From assembly GCF_001412595.2 (NCBI RefSeq), contig NZ_CP012640.2:1798001-1862000 (forward strand): a DNA stretch of 64,000 bases. The letters are read 5' to 3'. This stretch comes from Massilia sp. WG5 (GTDB lineage Bacteria > Pseudomonadota > Gammaproteobacteria > Burkholderiales > Burkholderiaceae_D). This document shows positions 23,948-36,339 of this stretch, piece after piece. The notes below the pieces were generated by a model, which was not told the origin of the DNA, made no database searches, and saw nothing but the letters and a program-made list of their open reading frames with translations. Each line of letters starts with the position of its first letter. The stretch's first letter is position 1. The position numbers and the translations under genes are program-made.

Positions 23948-24940
23948 ATGGCTAAAACCCCAATGCGCGTCGCGGTTACCGGCGCGGCCGGCCAGATCGG
24001 CTATTCCCTGCTGTTCCGCATCGCCAACGGCGACATGCTGGGCAAGGACCAGCCGGTCATCCTGCAGCTGCTCGAAATCGACAACGAGAAGGCACAGAAG
24101 GCGCTGAAGGGCGTCATGATGGAAATCGACGACTGCGCATTCCCCCTGCTGGCCGGCATGACCGCCCACAGCGATCCGATGACCGCATTCAAGGATGCCG
24201 ACGTCGCCCTGCTGGTCGGCGCCCGTCCGCGCGGTCCGGGCATGGAGCGCAAGGACCTGCTGGAAGCCAACGCCCAGATCTTCACCGTGCAGGGCAAGGC
24301 GCTGGACGCCGTCGCTTCGCGTAACGTGAAAGTCCTGGTGGTCGGCAACCCGGCCAACACCAACGCCTACATCGCCATGAAGTCGGCCCCGAACCTGCCG
24401 GCCAAGAACTTCACCGCCATGCTGCGCCTGGACCACAACCGCGCCCTGTCGCAGGTCGCCGCCAAGACCGGCAAGCCGGTCGGCTCGATCGAGAAGATGG
24501 TCGTGTGGGGCAACCACTCGCCGACCATGTACGCCGACTACCGCTTCGCCACCGTCGACGGCCAGTCGGTCAAGGACCTGATCAACGACGACGTCTGGAA
24601 CCGCGACACCTTCCTGCCGACCGTCGGCAAGCGCGGCGCAGCGATCATCGACGCCCGCGGCGCCTCGTCGGCAGCCTCGGCCGCCAACGCAGCGATCGAC
24701 CACGTGCGTGACTGGGTCCTGGGCACCAACGGCAAGTGGACCACCATGGGCATCCCGTCGGACGGTTCGTACGGCATCCCGGAAGGCACCGTGTTCGGCT
24801 TCCCGGTGACCACCGAAAACGGCGAGTACAAGATCGTTCAGGGCCTGGAAATCGACCAGTTCTCGCAAGAGCGCATCAACCACACGCTGAACGAGCTGAA
24901 CGAAGAGCGCGCCGGCGTCGCTCACCTGCTGGGTCAGTAA
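23948..24940 (+). CDS. mdh: malate dehydrogenase
   Basis: NAD-dependent oxidation of malate to oxaloacetate. The 330-residue sequence has the dinucleotide loop [13 protein letters not shown], the substrate Arg loop [12 protein letters not shown], the catalytic pair in [11 protein letters not shown] and [13 protein letters not shown] with the active His. This is the cytosolic-type (group 2) enzyme usual for betaproteobacteria. A TTGGAG site precedes the ATG. It is transcribed divergently from the GntR regulator and sdh operon. Confidence 0.98.
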   Translation: MAKTPMRVAVTGAAGQIGYSLLFRIANGDMLGKDQPVILQLLEIDNEKAQKALKGVMMEIDDCAFPLLAGMTAHSDPMTAFKDADVALLVGARPRGPGMERKDLLEANAQIFTVQGKALDAVASRNVKVLVVGNPANTNAYIAMKSAPNLPAKNFTAMLRLDHNRALSQVAAKTGKPVGSIEKMVVWGNHSPTMYADYRFATVDGQSVKDLINDDVWNRDTFLPTVGKRGAAIIDARGASSAASAANAAIDHVRDWVLGTNGKWTTMGIPSDGSYGIPEGTVFGFPVTTENGEYKIVQGLEIDQFSQERINHTLNELNEERAGVAHLLGQ

Positions 24941-24944
24941 TATC

Positions 24945-24999
24945 GTAGGGTGGGCTCGCCGAGCCCACCAACCGCGTGGGCACGGTGTGCCCACCCTAC
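24945..24999. repeat. 55-bp imperfect palindrome, REP/MITE-like
   Basis: GTAGGGTGGG and CCCACCCTAC form the ends, and GGGCTCGCCGAGCCC and GTGGGCACGGTGTGCCCAC internal palindromes. It fills the gap between mdh and the next gene. Repeats of this type are widely dispersed in proteobacterial genomes; it may also act as a terminator-like structure. Confidence 0.7.
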
Positions 25000-25013
25000 A
25001 TTCATTTTCAATC

Positions 25014-26003
25014 ATGCATCCTTCCGAGGTTTTATTCCAGGGTCAACGCCAGCCGCTGCTGCTGCCCGCCTGCGATCACTATGCCGGCAGCGAAAAGCTG
25101 ATGCGCAAGTCGATGGCCCTGCAACAAGAGCTTGGCCCGGTATTCGACATCACCTTCGACTGCGAGGACGGCGCCGCCGCCGGCAACGAAGCGGCCCATG
25201 CCCGCCTGGTGGCGAGCCTGCTGAACGACGACGCGAACCGCTTCGGCCGCATCGGCGCGCGCCTGCACGACGTCGGCAGCGAATACTTCGAGCAGGACGT
25301 CGAGTTGATCGTCGGCAACGCGGCGCAGCGGCTTGCCTACGTGGTATGCCCGAAGCCGAACGGCATCGACGATGTGCTGCGTGCACAACGGATCGTCAAT
25401 GCCGCAGCGGAAAAGGCCGGCCGTCCGCACCTGCCGCTGCACGTGCTGATCGAGACCCACGGCGCGCTGCACGATGCCTACGCGATCGCCGCCCTGCCCC
25501 AGGTCGAATGTCTTTCGTTCGGCATCATGGACTTCGTGTCGGCCCACTATGGCGCGATTCCGGCAAGCGCCATGCGCACTCCGGGGCAATTTACCCATCC
25601 TCTCGTAGTACGGGCAAAGCTGGAGATGGTTGCGGCATGTCATGCGCATGACAAGGTCCCCTCCCATAATGTGACGACCGATATCAAGGATAGTGCGGTC
25701 GTCGCCAACGACGCCACCCGCGCCGCCGGCGAATTCGGGTTCACGCGCATGTGGAGCATCCACCCTGACCAGATCAAGCCGATCGTCAAGGCCTTTACCC
25801 CGCGCGTGTCGGAAGTAAACGAAGCAAGCAGCATCCTGCTCGAAGCAATGGCAGCAGATTGGGGGCCGATTGCCCAGCATGGCCGCTTGCATGACCGCGC
25901 CAGCTACCGATATTATTGGGCGGTGTTGCAGCGCGCGAAGCTGGCCGGCCTTGCGCTGCCAGATGCGGCGGCGGCAATCGTCAATCAACCGGAATCCATC
26001 TGA
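25014..26003 (+). CDS. HpcH/HpaI aldolase / citrate lyase beta-subunit family protein
   Basis: A 329-residue TIM-barrel lyase of the CitE-like group. ITFDCEDGAA carries the metal-ligand Glu/Asp pair, LHVLIETHGALHDAYAIA the second acidic residue, and MWSIHPDQIKPI is the typical C-terminal motif. Relatives cleave malyl-CoA, citramalyl-CoA or similar C-C bonds. No other citrate-lyase subunits are nearby, so it is not classical citrate lyase. It lies between mdh and acnA and overlaps the following gene (TGATG), suggesting one transcript. Confidence 0.88.
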   Translation: MHPSEVLFQGQRQPLLLPACDHYAGSEKLMRKSMALQQELGPVFDITFDCEDGAAAGNEAAHARLVASLLNDDANRFGRIGARLHDVGSEYFEQDVELIVGNAAQRLAYVVCPKPNGIDDVLRAQRIVNAAAEKAGRPHLPLHVLIETHGALHDAYAIAALPQVECLSFGIMDFVSAHYGAIPASAMRTPGQFTHPLVVRAKLEMVAACHAHDKVPSHNVTTDIKDSAVVANDATRAAGEFGFTRMWSIHPDQIKPIVKAFTPRVSEVNEASSILLEAMAADWGPIAQHGRLHDRASYRYYWAVLQRAKLAGLALPDAAAAIVNQPESI

Positions 26004-26518
26004 TGGCCATCACCCTGAAACAACTCACCGCTGCCTGCGCCGTCGCGCTCGCGGCCGCCAGCCTGTGCGCGCCCGCGTCCGCCGCCAACAACGTCCACGA
26101 ATCGCATCCCAAGGCCACCAAGGTCTTGAAGGAAAAGGCCAAAAAGGCCACAAAAGGGAAAAAAGAAGAAGCGAAGCAGGAAGTCGCCGACGACGAACCC
26201 GAACCGGACATCACCGACACCGTCGTCACCGACTATGCCTGCGAATTGAGCAACAAGGTCACCATCTATACCAACGAAAAGGATAGTGGCCACATCGCAC
26301 TGCGCTGGAAGAACCGCCTGCACCGCCTGTCGCGCGTGGGCACCACCACCGGCGCGCTGCGTTTCGAGAATACCAAGTTCGGCCTGATCTGGATCGGCAT
26401 CCCGTCGAAGGGCATCCTGCTCGACTCGAAGCAGAACCGCCAGCTGGCCAACGAATGCAAGAACGCCGAACAGGCCAAGCCGCTCGTTGCGGCTGTGCCG
26501 ACGGAAAGGAAAAGCTGA
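26003..26518 (+). CDS. secreted protein with MliC-like domain
   Basis: A 171-residue protein with a signal peptide (ends APASAANN), a Lys/Glu-rich linker (about 35-70) and a C-terminal beta-rich domain: YACELSNKVTIYTNEKD, IALRWKNRLHRLSRV, a TTTGALRFEN loop and LANECKN. This order (Cys near the start, SGA-type loop, closing Cys) resembles MliC lysozyme inhibitors, but the match is weak and the name is tentative. Its ATG overlaps the stop of the lyase gene. Confidence 0.65.
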   Translation: MAITLKQLTAACAVALAAASLCAPASAANNVHESHPKATKVLKEKAKKATKGKKEEAKQEVADDEPEPDITDTVVTDYACELSNKVTIYTNEKDSGHIALRWKNRLHRLSRVGTTTGALRFENTKFGLIWIGIPSKGILLDSKQNRQLANECKNAEQAKPLVAAVPTERKS

Positions 26519-26555
26519 CGCCGGCGATCGGTCTTAGCTCATAGCTGTACTAAAA

Positions 26556-26672
26556 GGGGCTCGAGAAACCGTAGCGAGCGGCAGCAGTTCTGGCCGAGAA
26601 GCGCAGCCGTACTTGCGGTACGACGAGCATCGCAGGCCAGAAATGCAACGCGCAGTAGGTTTATCGAGCCCC
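26556..26672 (+). repeat. 117-nt structured element, copy 2 (upstream of acnA)
   Basis: Same length and orientation relative to the downstream gene as 19963-20079. Outer stem here is GGGGCTCGA/TCGAGCCCC and the middle stem TTCTGGCC/GGCCAGAA, so bases differ from copy 1 but pairing is kept; loops and the core GAGAAGCGCAGCCGTACTT are nearly identical. The element ends 22 nt before the acnA ATG, including the GAAGGAGAG ribosome-binding site. Candidate translational or stability element for iron-sulfur TCA enzymes. Confidence 0.8.
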
Positions 26673-26694
26673 CACCATAACTGAAGGAGAGTTT

Positions 26695-29403
<2,709 letters not shown>

Positions 29404-29439
29404 TCAGTCTTCCTGCCCGCTTCGCGCGGGCAGCGCAAG

Positions 29440-29476
29440 AAAGGCCGGAACCCGCGAGGGCTCCGGCCTTTTTCTT
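29440..29476 (+). terminator. Rho-independent terminator after acnA
   Basis: A 10-bp stem AAAGGCCGGA / TCCGGCCTTT followed by TTTCTTT. A second hairpin (CTGCCCGC/GCGGGCAG, 29413-29433) lies just before it. Confidence 0.88.
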
Positions 29477-29613
29477 TCCACAAAGATTTCCCGTGACCCG
29501 AAGCTTCTGTGATAGGCTGTCCGGTGCCCGATGCTCGGGCCCCCGCCTCTCTTCGCCTGCCAAGACTCTGCAGGCCCCTCAACGGCATCGTTTGCCAACG
29601 CATTGCAGAGTCC

Positions 29614-30009
29614 ATGACCCTACCCATACCGCAGGCCAACCGGCGCCTGCTTCTTGTCGATGACAACGTCGACGCGCTTGACCTGATGCAGATGCTTCTC
29701 ACTGTTCACGGATTTACTGTGGAAACGGCCAGCAATGGCGAAGATGGACTGGCAAAGGCGCGCGCCTTCCTGCCCCAGGTCGTTTTTCTCGATCTCGGCA
29801 TGCCCGGCATGTCGGGCTATGAAGTAGCCGACCGGCTCCGGTGCATCCCAGGACTCGAGCAGGTCTTCCTGCTGGCCCTGACCGGCTGGAATGACCAGGC
29901 AACGCGTGCGGCAGTGATCAAGGCGCGTTTCGATCGGCACCTGCTCAAGCCGCCCCAGTACGAACAGATCACCGGCATCCTGGAAGAATACTTTGCCGGT
30001 GTTGCATGA
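29614..30009 (+). CDS. single-domain response regulator
   Basis: A 131-residue stand-alone receiver. RLLLVDDNVDALDL has the acidic pair, QVVFLDLGMPGMSGYEVADRL the phosphoacceptor Asp, ALTGWNDQATR the switch Thr and HLLKPPQYEQI the conserved Lys. Receivers with the GMPGMSGYE wording are usually found in CheB/hybrid-kinase-associated proteins. No partner kinase is adjacent. ATG 29614 is selected; no strong ribosome-binding site. Confidence 0.88.
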   Translation: MTLPIPQANRRLLLVDDNVDALDLMQMLLTVHGFTVETASNGEDGLAKARAFLPQVVFLDLGMPGMSGYEVADRLRCIPGLEQVFLLALTGWNDQATRAAVIKARFDRHLLKPPQYEQITGILEEYFAGVA

Positions 30010-30016
30010 GTTCCCC

Positions 30017-30694
30017 TTAGGTCTCCGCCCACTGCCGCAGCAGGTTGTGATAATGCCCGGCCAGGCCCACCAGCTCCGGCCCGTCCCCATGCTTCGCGCG
30101 CAAGGACTGGATGTTCGCATCCAGCTCGTACAGCATCGCCCTCCTCCAGTCGTCCCGCACCATCGATTGCACCCACAGGAAGGACGCGATGCGTTCGCCG
30201 CGCGTTACCGGCTGGACCTCGTGCACGCTGGTCGCCGGATAGACGATCGCATCGCCCGCCGGCAGTTTCACCTCGTGCGTGCCGTAGGAATCGATGACGG
30301 TCAGCTCGCCGCCCTCGTATTCATCGGGATCGGACAGGAACACCGTGCAGGAGACATCGGTGCGGAGCGGCGAAGCGCCCCGCTGCGCGCGGACCGCGCC
30401 ATCGACGTGCGGGCCGTAATGCTCGCCGCCGGCGTAGCTGTTGAAGAAAGGCGGCAGGATGCGCAGCGGCAGGACGCTCGAAAAGAACAGCGGATTCGCG
30501 CTCAGGGCCGCGCTGACGAGCTGGCCGAATTCCAGCGCCAGCGGCGACCCTTCCGCCAGCTGGCGGTTGCGCTTGACCTGCGCTCCCTGGCTGCCGACGC
30601 TGGCGCGGCCGTCGATCCAGTCGGCGGACGCCAGGCGTTCACGCATCGCCTTCACTTGCGCCGGCGACAGCACGCCAGGGATATGCAGCATCAT
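30017..30694 (-). CDS. Fe(II)/2-oxoglutarate dioxygenase, PiuC/PKHX type
   Basis: A 225-residue PKHD-type hydroxylase. The iron ligands appear as HYGPHVDG (HxD) and [15 protein letters not shown] (distal His and the 2-oxoglutarate Arg). N-terminal [11 protein letters not shown] and C-terminal [15 protein letters not shown] are typical of the YbiX/PiuC family. It is encoded 13 nt downstream of a TonB-dependent siderophore receptor in the same direction, the usual PiuA-PiuC pairing under iron control; its substrate is unknown, perhaps a siderophore. Confidence 0.92.
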   Translation of the reverse strand: MMLHIPGVLSPAQVKAMRERLASADWIDGRASVGSQGAQVKRNRQLAEGSPLALEFGQLVSAALSANPLFFSSVLPLRILPPFFNSYAGGEHYGPHVDGAVRAQRGASPLRTDVSCTVFLSDPDEYEGGELTVIDSYGTHEVKLPAGDAIVYPATSVHEVQPVTRGERIASFLWVQSMVRDDWRRAMLYELDANIQSLRAKHGDGPELVGLAGHYHNLLRQWAET

Positions 30695-30707
30695 GATGGC
30701 CTCGGAC

Positions 30708-33038
30708 TCAGAACTTGAAGTTGGCGGTCAGCGTCGCCGAACGCCCCGGCGCCACGCCCGCGTAGTGCGGCGACGACACCTTGTCGAAGTACAGTTTATC
30801 AGTCAGGTTCTGCAGGTTCAGCTGCAGCGAGACGTCCTTGTTCAGCGCATAGCTGGCCATCGCATCGAAGCGCGCATAGCCCGGCGCGTATTTGTTGTTG
30901 TTCACGTTCGCATAGACCCTGGACATCGCGCTCATGCCGAAGCCGGCGCTGAAGTCCTTGCTGAAGGCATAGCTGGTCCACAGGGTGGCGCTGTGCTTCG
31001 GCGTGGTCGGGAAACGGTTGCCGTTGTAGGGCGACGGGGTCCAGACCGGGCTTGCGGTCGTGCCGGTGTTCACATAGCCGTTGTCGGCGATTTCCGCGTC
31101 CAGCCAGGTGTAGCCGCCGAACACGGTCCAGGCGCTGGCGAGCTTGCCCGAGAAGCCCAGTTCCACGCCCTGCACCTGCTTGCGGCCGACGTTCTGGCTG
31201 CTGCCGTCCGGCGCCGTGACGCGGGCATTGTTCATGGTGCTCTTGAACAGCGCGCCGGTGACGGACAGGCGGCCGCCCGGCAGCAGGTCCCATTTGCTGC
31301 CCAGTTCGAGGTTGCGGCTGCGCTGGGGCTGCAGGTTCTGCACCGCCGCGCTCAGGGCATCCAGGCCGTCGCCGGCGTCGTTGCCCGGCGGGGTCGCCGA
31401 GCTGGCGTAGGACAGGTACACGCTGCCGTTCCTGGCCGGCTTGTAGACGATGCCGGCCTGGGTGCTGGCGAAGCTGGTGTCGACCGTGGCATGGGCGGCG
31501 GCCGTGGTGGCGGTCGCCAGGGTGTCCAGCGTGCTCTGGAAATCGTCCCAGCGCAGGCCCAGGTTCAGCAGCCACTGCGGGTTGATCTCGATGGTGTCGA
31601 AGGCGTAGGCGGCGCGGGTCCTGGTGCGCACATGGGTCAGCGCGCCGGACAAGGCGCGGCTATAAACCCACGGGTCGTAGGGATTCGGATCGACCAGGGT
31701 GGTGCAGTTGTACAGCGTGGCCGCGCCGGACGTCGGGCAGGTGAAGGTGCCGGTCAGCGGATTGTTGGTGCCGGGCGTGAACACATAGGCGGCGCGGTCG
31801 GTCGTCTCGCGGTCGAATTCGACGCCGGCGTTGAAGCTGTGCTTGAAGCCGGCGGTCGTCAGCTCGCCGGTCAGGCTGGTGACGTTGGCAAGGGTACGGG
31901 TCTCGGCGGCGCGGGTGTTGGCGCGGCGCCAGACGGTGCCGTACAGGACGGTGTTGCCCTTCGAATCGTCGGGCTGGGTCCAGACGTAGTCGTTGCTCGA
32001 CTTGCCGTAGCGGGTCACGTTGCGAAGCGCCAGGCTGCGACCCGGGACGGAACTGAACTCGTGGCGCAGGTCGATGGTGCCGACGTCGCTCTTGGTGTCG
32101 CGGAAGTCGCGGTTGGCCAGGCCGTAGAAGGTCTCGCGGTCGACCGCGAACGGGGCGCCGTTGCCGTTCTTGCCGACGTTGGCGCCGGTCGCGATCGGGT
32201 TGTTGAAGGGGATGCCGGTGTCCGGGATCTCGTGCGAGGTCAGGTGGTAGAGGCTGACGATGGCGCGGTCCGGTCCCTGCAGGCCGAAGGTGACGGTCGG
32301 CGCCACGCCCCAGCGCGTGCCGCCGACGACCTTGCGGCCGGGGACGTCGTTCTCGTGCGCCATCACGTTCAGGCGGAAGGCGCTGTTGCTGCCGAGCGCG
32401 CGGTTCACGTCGCCGGTGATGCGGCGGTACTTGTCGCTGCCCACGCCGACCGAGGCGCCATTGAAATCGTAGGCCTGGGCGGTCTTGCTGATCAGGTTGA
32501 CGCCGCCGCCGGCCGAGGACCGGCCGCCATAGGCCGAGTTCGGGCCCTTCACCACCTCGACCTGCTCGAGGTTGAAGACTTCACGCGACTGCGAACCGGC
32601 GTCGCGGATGCCGTCGATATAGGTATCGGTCTGGGCGTTGTAGCCGCGGATGAAGAGATTGTCGCCGACCGGGTTGCCGCCCTCGCCCGCGCCGATGGTA
32701 ATGCCGGGCACGGTACGCAGGGCGTCGGTCAGCGACACGGCGCCGGTCTGCGCGATCACGTCGCTCGATACCACGGTGACCGACTTCGGCGTGTCCAGCA
32801 GCGGCGCCGTGAATTTCTGGTTATCCGAGACCGGCGCCCGGCTCGCGCCCGTCACCTGCACGGTCGGGATGCTCTGGTCGATCGCATTGTCCGGCGCGGC
32901 ATGGGCGACCGGCATGCCGAGGCTGGCCAGCAAGCTCAGGGCCAGTGCGGGCGCGGGCGCCGGCAACGCCGAACGGACGGACACCGCATGCTTGCGGCTC
33001 TTGATGAAGGATGCTTGCTGCGCTGTGGTCGAGGTCAT
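30708..33038 (-). CDS. TonB-dependent siderophore receptor (Fiu/PiuA-like)
   Basis: Outer-membrane ferric-siderophore transporter of 776 residues. The signal peptide is preceded by a charged stretch and ends near PVAHA-A. The plug domain shows [41 protein letters not shown] and [19 protein letters not shown] in separate blocks; the barrel ends with an aromatic residue (LTANFKF). It resembles catecholate receptors. ATG 33038 is preferred to upstream in-frame codons because it begins the signal peptide; a Fur box overlaps the leader. Confidence 0.93.
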   Translation of the reverse strand: MTSTTAQQASFIKSRKHAVSVRSALPAPAPALALSLLASLGMPVAHAAPDNAIDQSIPTVQVTGASRAPVSDNQKFTAPLLDTPKSVTVVSSDVIAQTGAVSLTDALRTVPGITIGAGEGGNPVGDNLFIRGYNAQTDTYIDGIRDAGSQSREVFNLEQVEVVKGPNSAYGGRSSAGGGVNLISKTAQAYDFNGASVGVGSDKYRRITGDVNRALGSNSAFRLNVMAHENDVPGRKVVGGTRWGVAPTVTFGLQGPDRAIVSLYHLTSHEIPDTGIPFNNPIATGANVGKNGNGAPFAVDRETFYGLANRDFRDTKSDVGTIDLRHEFSSVPGRSLALRNVTRYGKSSNDYVWTQPDDSKGNTVLYGTVWRRANTRAAETRTLANVTSLTGELTTAGFKHSFNAGVEFDRETTDRAAYVFTPGTNNPLTGTFTCPTSGAATLYNCTTLVDPNPYDPWVYSRALSGALTHVRTRTRAAYAFDTIEINPQWLLNLGLRWDDFQSTLDTLATATTAAAHATVDTSFASTQAGIVYKPARNGSVYLSYASSATPPGNDAGDGLDALSAAVQNLQPQRSRNLELGSKWDLLPGGRLSVTGALFKSTMNNARVTAPDGSSQNVGRKQVQGVELGFSGKLASAWTVFGGYTWLDAEIADNGYVNTGTTASPVWTPSPYNGNRFPTTPKHSATLWTSYAFSKDFSAGFGMSAMSRVYANVNNNKYAPGYARFDAMASYALNKDVSLQLNLQNLTDKLYFDKVSSPHYAGVAPGRSATLTANFKF

Positions 33039-33058
33039 GGTGCCGGCGTGTGAATTTA

Positions 33059-33090
33059 AATGAGAACGATTCGCATTATGATTCTTATTG
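33059..33090. promoter_or_regulatory. Fur box upstream of the siderophore receptor
   Basis: AATGAGAACGATTCGCATT (33059-33077) matches most of the 19-bp Fur consensus, and a second overlapping hexamer array (GCATTATGATTCTTATTG) extends it to about 33090. It lies 21-52 nt upstream of the receptor ATG. Confidence 0.85.
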
Positions 33091-33235
33091 TGGTCTTTGA
33101 CAAGACGGATGAGAAAATCGTTCGCCGGCCGAGCTTGCCTGTGTGTTACAGGCATGTGGCCGAATCAACTACAATACCGTGGATAAGGGTTTATCATGCC
33201 CCTCTGGACCATCGTTCCACATTCAATTACCTACT

Positions 33236-34483
33236 ATGCGTCGCTCCTCCAAAGACTCACCCAAACTATCGGCAGAAAGCCAGCGTCTAGTCAGTACCAG
33301 CCAAGCCATCGTGCAGGCCGCCAGCCGCGTTGAAGAACGAACCTGGGAGCGCAATCTCGACTCGCAGCTGCAGAAGCTGCTCAAGACCAACCACCAGGAC
33401 AGCATCGACGCCGCGCTGAACGTCCTGTTCAAGGGCGACCTCGCGGTCTACGACGTGCTGATGGACAGCGTCGAGGCGGTCAGCGAATCCTCGACCATGA
33501 CGGAACAGGCCAACGGCGCCGAAGTCACCTGGCAGGCCCTGCTGGTGGCCGCGCCCGTGCTCGCCTGGACCCGCTTCTCGATCGCGTCCGGCACGATCCC
33601 GAACGAGATCGTGAGCACGCTGTCGGCCCACTTCTCGGCCCACCTGCTGGCCGAGGGCGCCCGCATGGCGATGGCGCCGACCCTGTATTCGCTCGACCAG
33701 CTGCCGCGCACCCATGCCGAAACCTACGGCCTGACGCACAAGCTGGCCCAGGCCGCGCACAAGGGTTCGAGCGTGAAGCCGGCCGCGCCGGGCCCGGACG
33801 CGTCCCAGTTCCTGGCCGACACCCGCTACCTGCTGGTGGCCGTCATCGCGCCGGTGGGCGCTCCGCTGTTCCGCTGGCAGGAGCCGCAGCACCTGCTGAA
33901 CTTCGAAGCCGAACGCGAAGCCGCGCTGGAGCAATGGCGCGCGCAGGCCGGCCCCAGCGTCGCACGCCTGCTGCCGGGCTGCGGCACCGAGCTGCTGCTG
34001 CCGGAAGCCTATTACGTGGCCTGCCGCGAGGCGGACAAGCTGATCCGGCCGGTGTCGGTGCGCGCCGCCGTCCACTATCTCACCTACACGCTGGGCGTCG
34101 AGGCGGGCGACCTGCGCGCCGTGATCGCCGGCTTCGGCGACGAAGTGAACGACAGCCAGGTCGACGAATACCGGGTCGGCTTCACCCTGCGCCAGTCCCC
34201 GGACGTGGTGTACGGCATCGTCTGGCCGCTGTACGGCCAGGAAGACGAAGAAGGCACGCCGATGGAAGGCCCGGTGCACGGCGACCGTCCGCTGGCGCCG
34301 ATCGACGAGATCGTCAAGCACCTGAACGAAATGGGCATCGCCCACGTCAAGCGCATCGGCGAGCGCTATGTCGCCGAATACTGCGACGACTGCGGCGCCC
34401 CGCTGTTCGCCGACCCGAGCGGCGAACTGGTGCATGCTGAGATGCCGGAGGACACGCCGGCGGGGAACGAGCACTTCCACTAA
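33236..34483 (+). CDS. DUF2863 family protein
   Basis: A 415-residue cytosolic protein of the DUF2863 family, which as far as I know is confined to Burkholderiales. Recognisable regions are RNLDSQLQKLLKTNHQD, TRFSIASGTIPNEI, GCGTELLLPEAYYVACREAD and a C-terminal CDDCGAPLFADP segment that could bind metal. Function unknown. ATG 33236 is used; longer in-frame starts would overlap the receptor's regulatory region. Confidence 0.88.
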   Translation: MRRSSKDSPKLSAESQRLVSTSQAIVQAASRVEERTWERNLDSQLQKLLKTNHQDSIDAALNVLFKGDLAVYDVLMDSVEAVSESSTMTEQANGAEVTWQALLVAAPVLAWTRFSIASGTIPNEIVSTLSAHFSAHLLAEGARMAMAPTLYSLDQLPRTHAETYGLTHKLAQAAHKGSSVKPAAPGPDASQFLADTRYLLVAVIAPVGAPLFRWQEPQHLLNFEAEREAALEQWRAQAGPSVARLLPGCGTELLLPEAYYVACREADKLIRPVSVRAAVHYLTYTLGVEAGDLRAVIAGFGDEVNDSQVDEYRVGFTLRQSPDVVYGIVWPLYGQEDEEGTPMEGPVHGDRPLAPIDEIVKHLNEMGIAHVKRIGERYVAEYCDDCGAPLFADPSGELVHAEMPEDTPAGNEHFH

Positions 34484-34493
34484 ACCCCGCCAT

Positions 34494-34578
34494 GTCGTCT
34501 CCGCGCAGGCGGGACCCTGGTTCTGCATGCGTTACCGTAGCGCCGGCAAACTTGGATCCCCGCCTGCGCGGGGACGAC
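34494..34578. repeat. 85-bp inverted-repeat element (REP/MITE-like)
   Basis: The ends GTCGTCTCCGCGCAGGCGGG and CCCGCCTGCGCGGGGACGAC are inverted copies around about 45 bp of unique sequence. It lies in the gap after the DUF2863 gene. Similar CGCAGGCGGG palindromes are scattered in many proteobacterial genomes and are thought to be non-autonomous repeats. Confidence 0.75.
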
Positions 34579-34600
34579 GAGCTGGCGCGGGGATGACGGC

Positions 34601-36298
34601 TTAATTGGCCAGATAAGCATGAATCTGCGCCACCACCGCCGCGCCCTCCCCGGCCGCGGCGGCGACGCGCTTGGTCGACCCCGCGCGCAGGTCTCCCACG
34701 GCAAACACCCCATCCACGCTGGTTTCCAGCGCGCGCGGATGATGGTCGCGCCCGGCCTCGCGCCCGGTCAGCACGAAGCCCTTGTCGTCCAGCGCCACGC
34801 CGCATTCGCCCAGCCAGTCGCTGTTGGGATCGGCGCCCACGAACAGGAACATGTGACGGGTTTCGAACTCGACCATCCGGCCGTCCGCGATGCCGCGGCA
34901 GCGCACTTTGTTCAGGCCGCCCTCGTCCCCTTCCAGTCCCGCCGGTTCCAGGCGGGTGTGCAGCACGATGTTCGGCGCTGCCGCGATGCGCTCGATCAGG
35001 TAGCTCGACATCGTCTCCTCCAGCCCGGCGCGGCGCACCACCAGGTGCACCTGCGAAGCATGCGCCGACAGGAACACGGCGGCCTGCCCGGCCGAGTTGC
35101 CGCCGCCGACCAGCAGCACCGGCTGCTTGCGGCACAGCCCGGCCTCCACCGGCGAGGCCCAGTAGTAGACACCGCGCCCTTCCCAGCGCCCGAGGTCCGG
35201 CATGTCCGGCCTGCGGTAGCGCGCGCCGGCTGCCAGCACCACGGCGCGCGCGCGCAGGCAGCTGCCGTCCGCCAGTTCCACCTTCAGCGGCCGCTCATGG
35301 CACAGCAGGCGGGTCGCCTGGGCCGGGATCGCAATTTCGGCGCCGAACTTGATCGCCTGCACGTACGAACGTCCCGCCAGCGCGCGTCCCGAGATGCCGG
35401 TCGGGAAGCCGAGAAAATTCTCGATGCGCGCGCTGGCCCCGGCCTGGCCGCCATATGCGCGCTGGTCCAGCACCAGCACCGACAGGCCCTCGGAGGCCGC
35501 ATACACGGCGGTCGCCAGGCCGGCCGGTCCGGCGCCGACCACCAGCACATCGAAGACCTTGCCGTGCTCGATCCGCGGCAGCGTGCCGAGGCAGCGTCCC
35601 AGTTCCACCAGGCTCGGATTGCGCATCACGAAGCCGTCGGGCAAGGCCACCAGCGGCCAGTCGGCCTCGTCATGCCAGTGCTCGCGCACCAGCTGCGCGG
35701 ATTCGGGGTCCGAGGCCGGGTCGCGCCGCGTGTAGGGATAGGCGTTACGGGACAGGAAGTTCTCGAGTTCGAACAGGCCGGCATGCGCGGGCGGGCCGAT
35801 CAGGATCGGGCCGCCGGGATGGCCGCCGATCAGCAGCACCCGGCGCAGGATGAAGGCGCGCATCAGGCGTTCGCCCAGTTCGGCCTCAGCCATCAGCAGG
35901 GCATGCAGCGACTCCCTATCGACCGCCAGGGCCTCGAGCACGCCCACCGCGACGCCATCGACCAGCGGCGGACGGCCGGACAGGACCGCCACCTCGCCGC
36001 TGAACTGGCCGGGTCCGTATTCGACCACCTCGACCCGATTGCCGAGCGCATCGGTGCGGCTGCACAGCAGGTGGCCGGCCAGCACCACGATCATGCCGGG
36101 CGAGGCGCCGCAGGCGTGGAATACGCACTCGCCATCGTGCCAGCGGCGCGGGACGCCGAAGCGCTGCACCCGCCGGATATCGTCGGCGCTCAGGACGGGA
36201 AAGATCTGGTGGCCGCGTGTGGCGAGGTCGACCGCGGCACGGGATTCGGCATCGGCCCCGAAGGCATCGGGACCGAATACGGGAAGCTGGTCTGGCAT
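34601..36298 (-). CDS. cyclic-nucleotide-binding domain fused to thioredoxin-reductase-like flavoprotein
   Basis: A 565-residue protein. Residues about 30-150 form a cNMP-binding (CAP-like) domain (PGQFSGEVAVLSGRPPLVDG); a short linker domain follows, then an FAD/NAD(P) oxidoreductase module from about 245 with VVGAGPAGLATAVYAASEG, VLVGGGNSAGQAAVFLS-type NAD(P) loop and a final VDGVFAVGDLRAGSTKR. The CxxC of real thioredoxin reductases is absent (the place reads YYWASPVEA), so it cannot reduce thioredoxin by the usual dithiol route. Likely a signal-responsive flavin oxidoreductase; partner unknown. Confidence 0.88.
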   Translation of the reverse strand: MPDQLPVFGPDAFGADAESRAAVDLATRGHQIFPVLSADDIRRVQRFGVPRRWHDGECVFHACGASPGMIVVLAGHLLCSRTDALGNRVEVVEYGPGQFSGEVAVLSGRPPLVDGVAVGVLEALAVDRESLHALLMAEAELGERLMRAFILRRVLLIGGHPGGPILIGPPAHAGLFELENFLSRNAYPYTRRDPASDPESAQLVREHWHDEADWPLVALPDGFVMRNPSLVELGRCLGTLPRIEHGKVFDVLVVGAGPAGLATAVYAASEGLSVLVLDQRAYGGQAGASARIENFLGFPTGISGRALAGRSYVQAIKFGAEIAIPAQATRLLCHERPLKVELADGSCLRARAVVLAAGARYRRPDMPDLGRWEGRGVYYWASPVEAGLCRKQPVLLVGGGNSAGQAAVFLSAHASQVHLVVRRAGLEETMSSYLIERIAAAPNIVLHTRLEPAGLEGDEGGLNKVRCRGIADGRMVEFETRHMFLFVGADPNSDWLGECGVALDDKGFVLTGREAGRDHHPRALETSVDGVFAVGDLRAGSTKRVAAAAGEGAAVVAQIHAYLAN

Positions 36299-36339
36299 GG
36301 CGCGTATCTCTCGATGAGGATCGTGCCCGCCAATCTACC

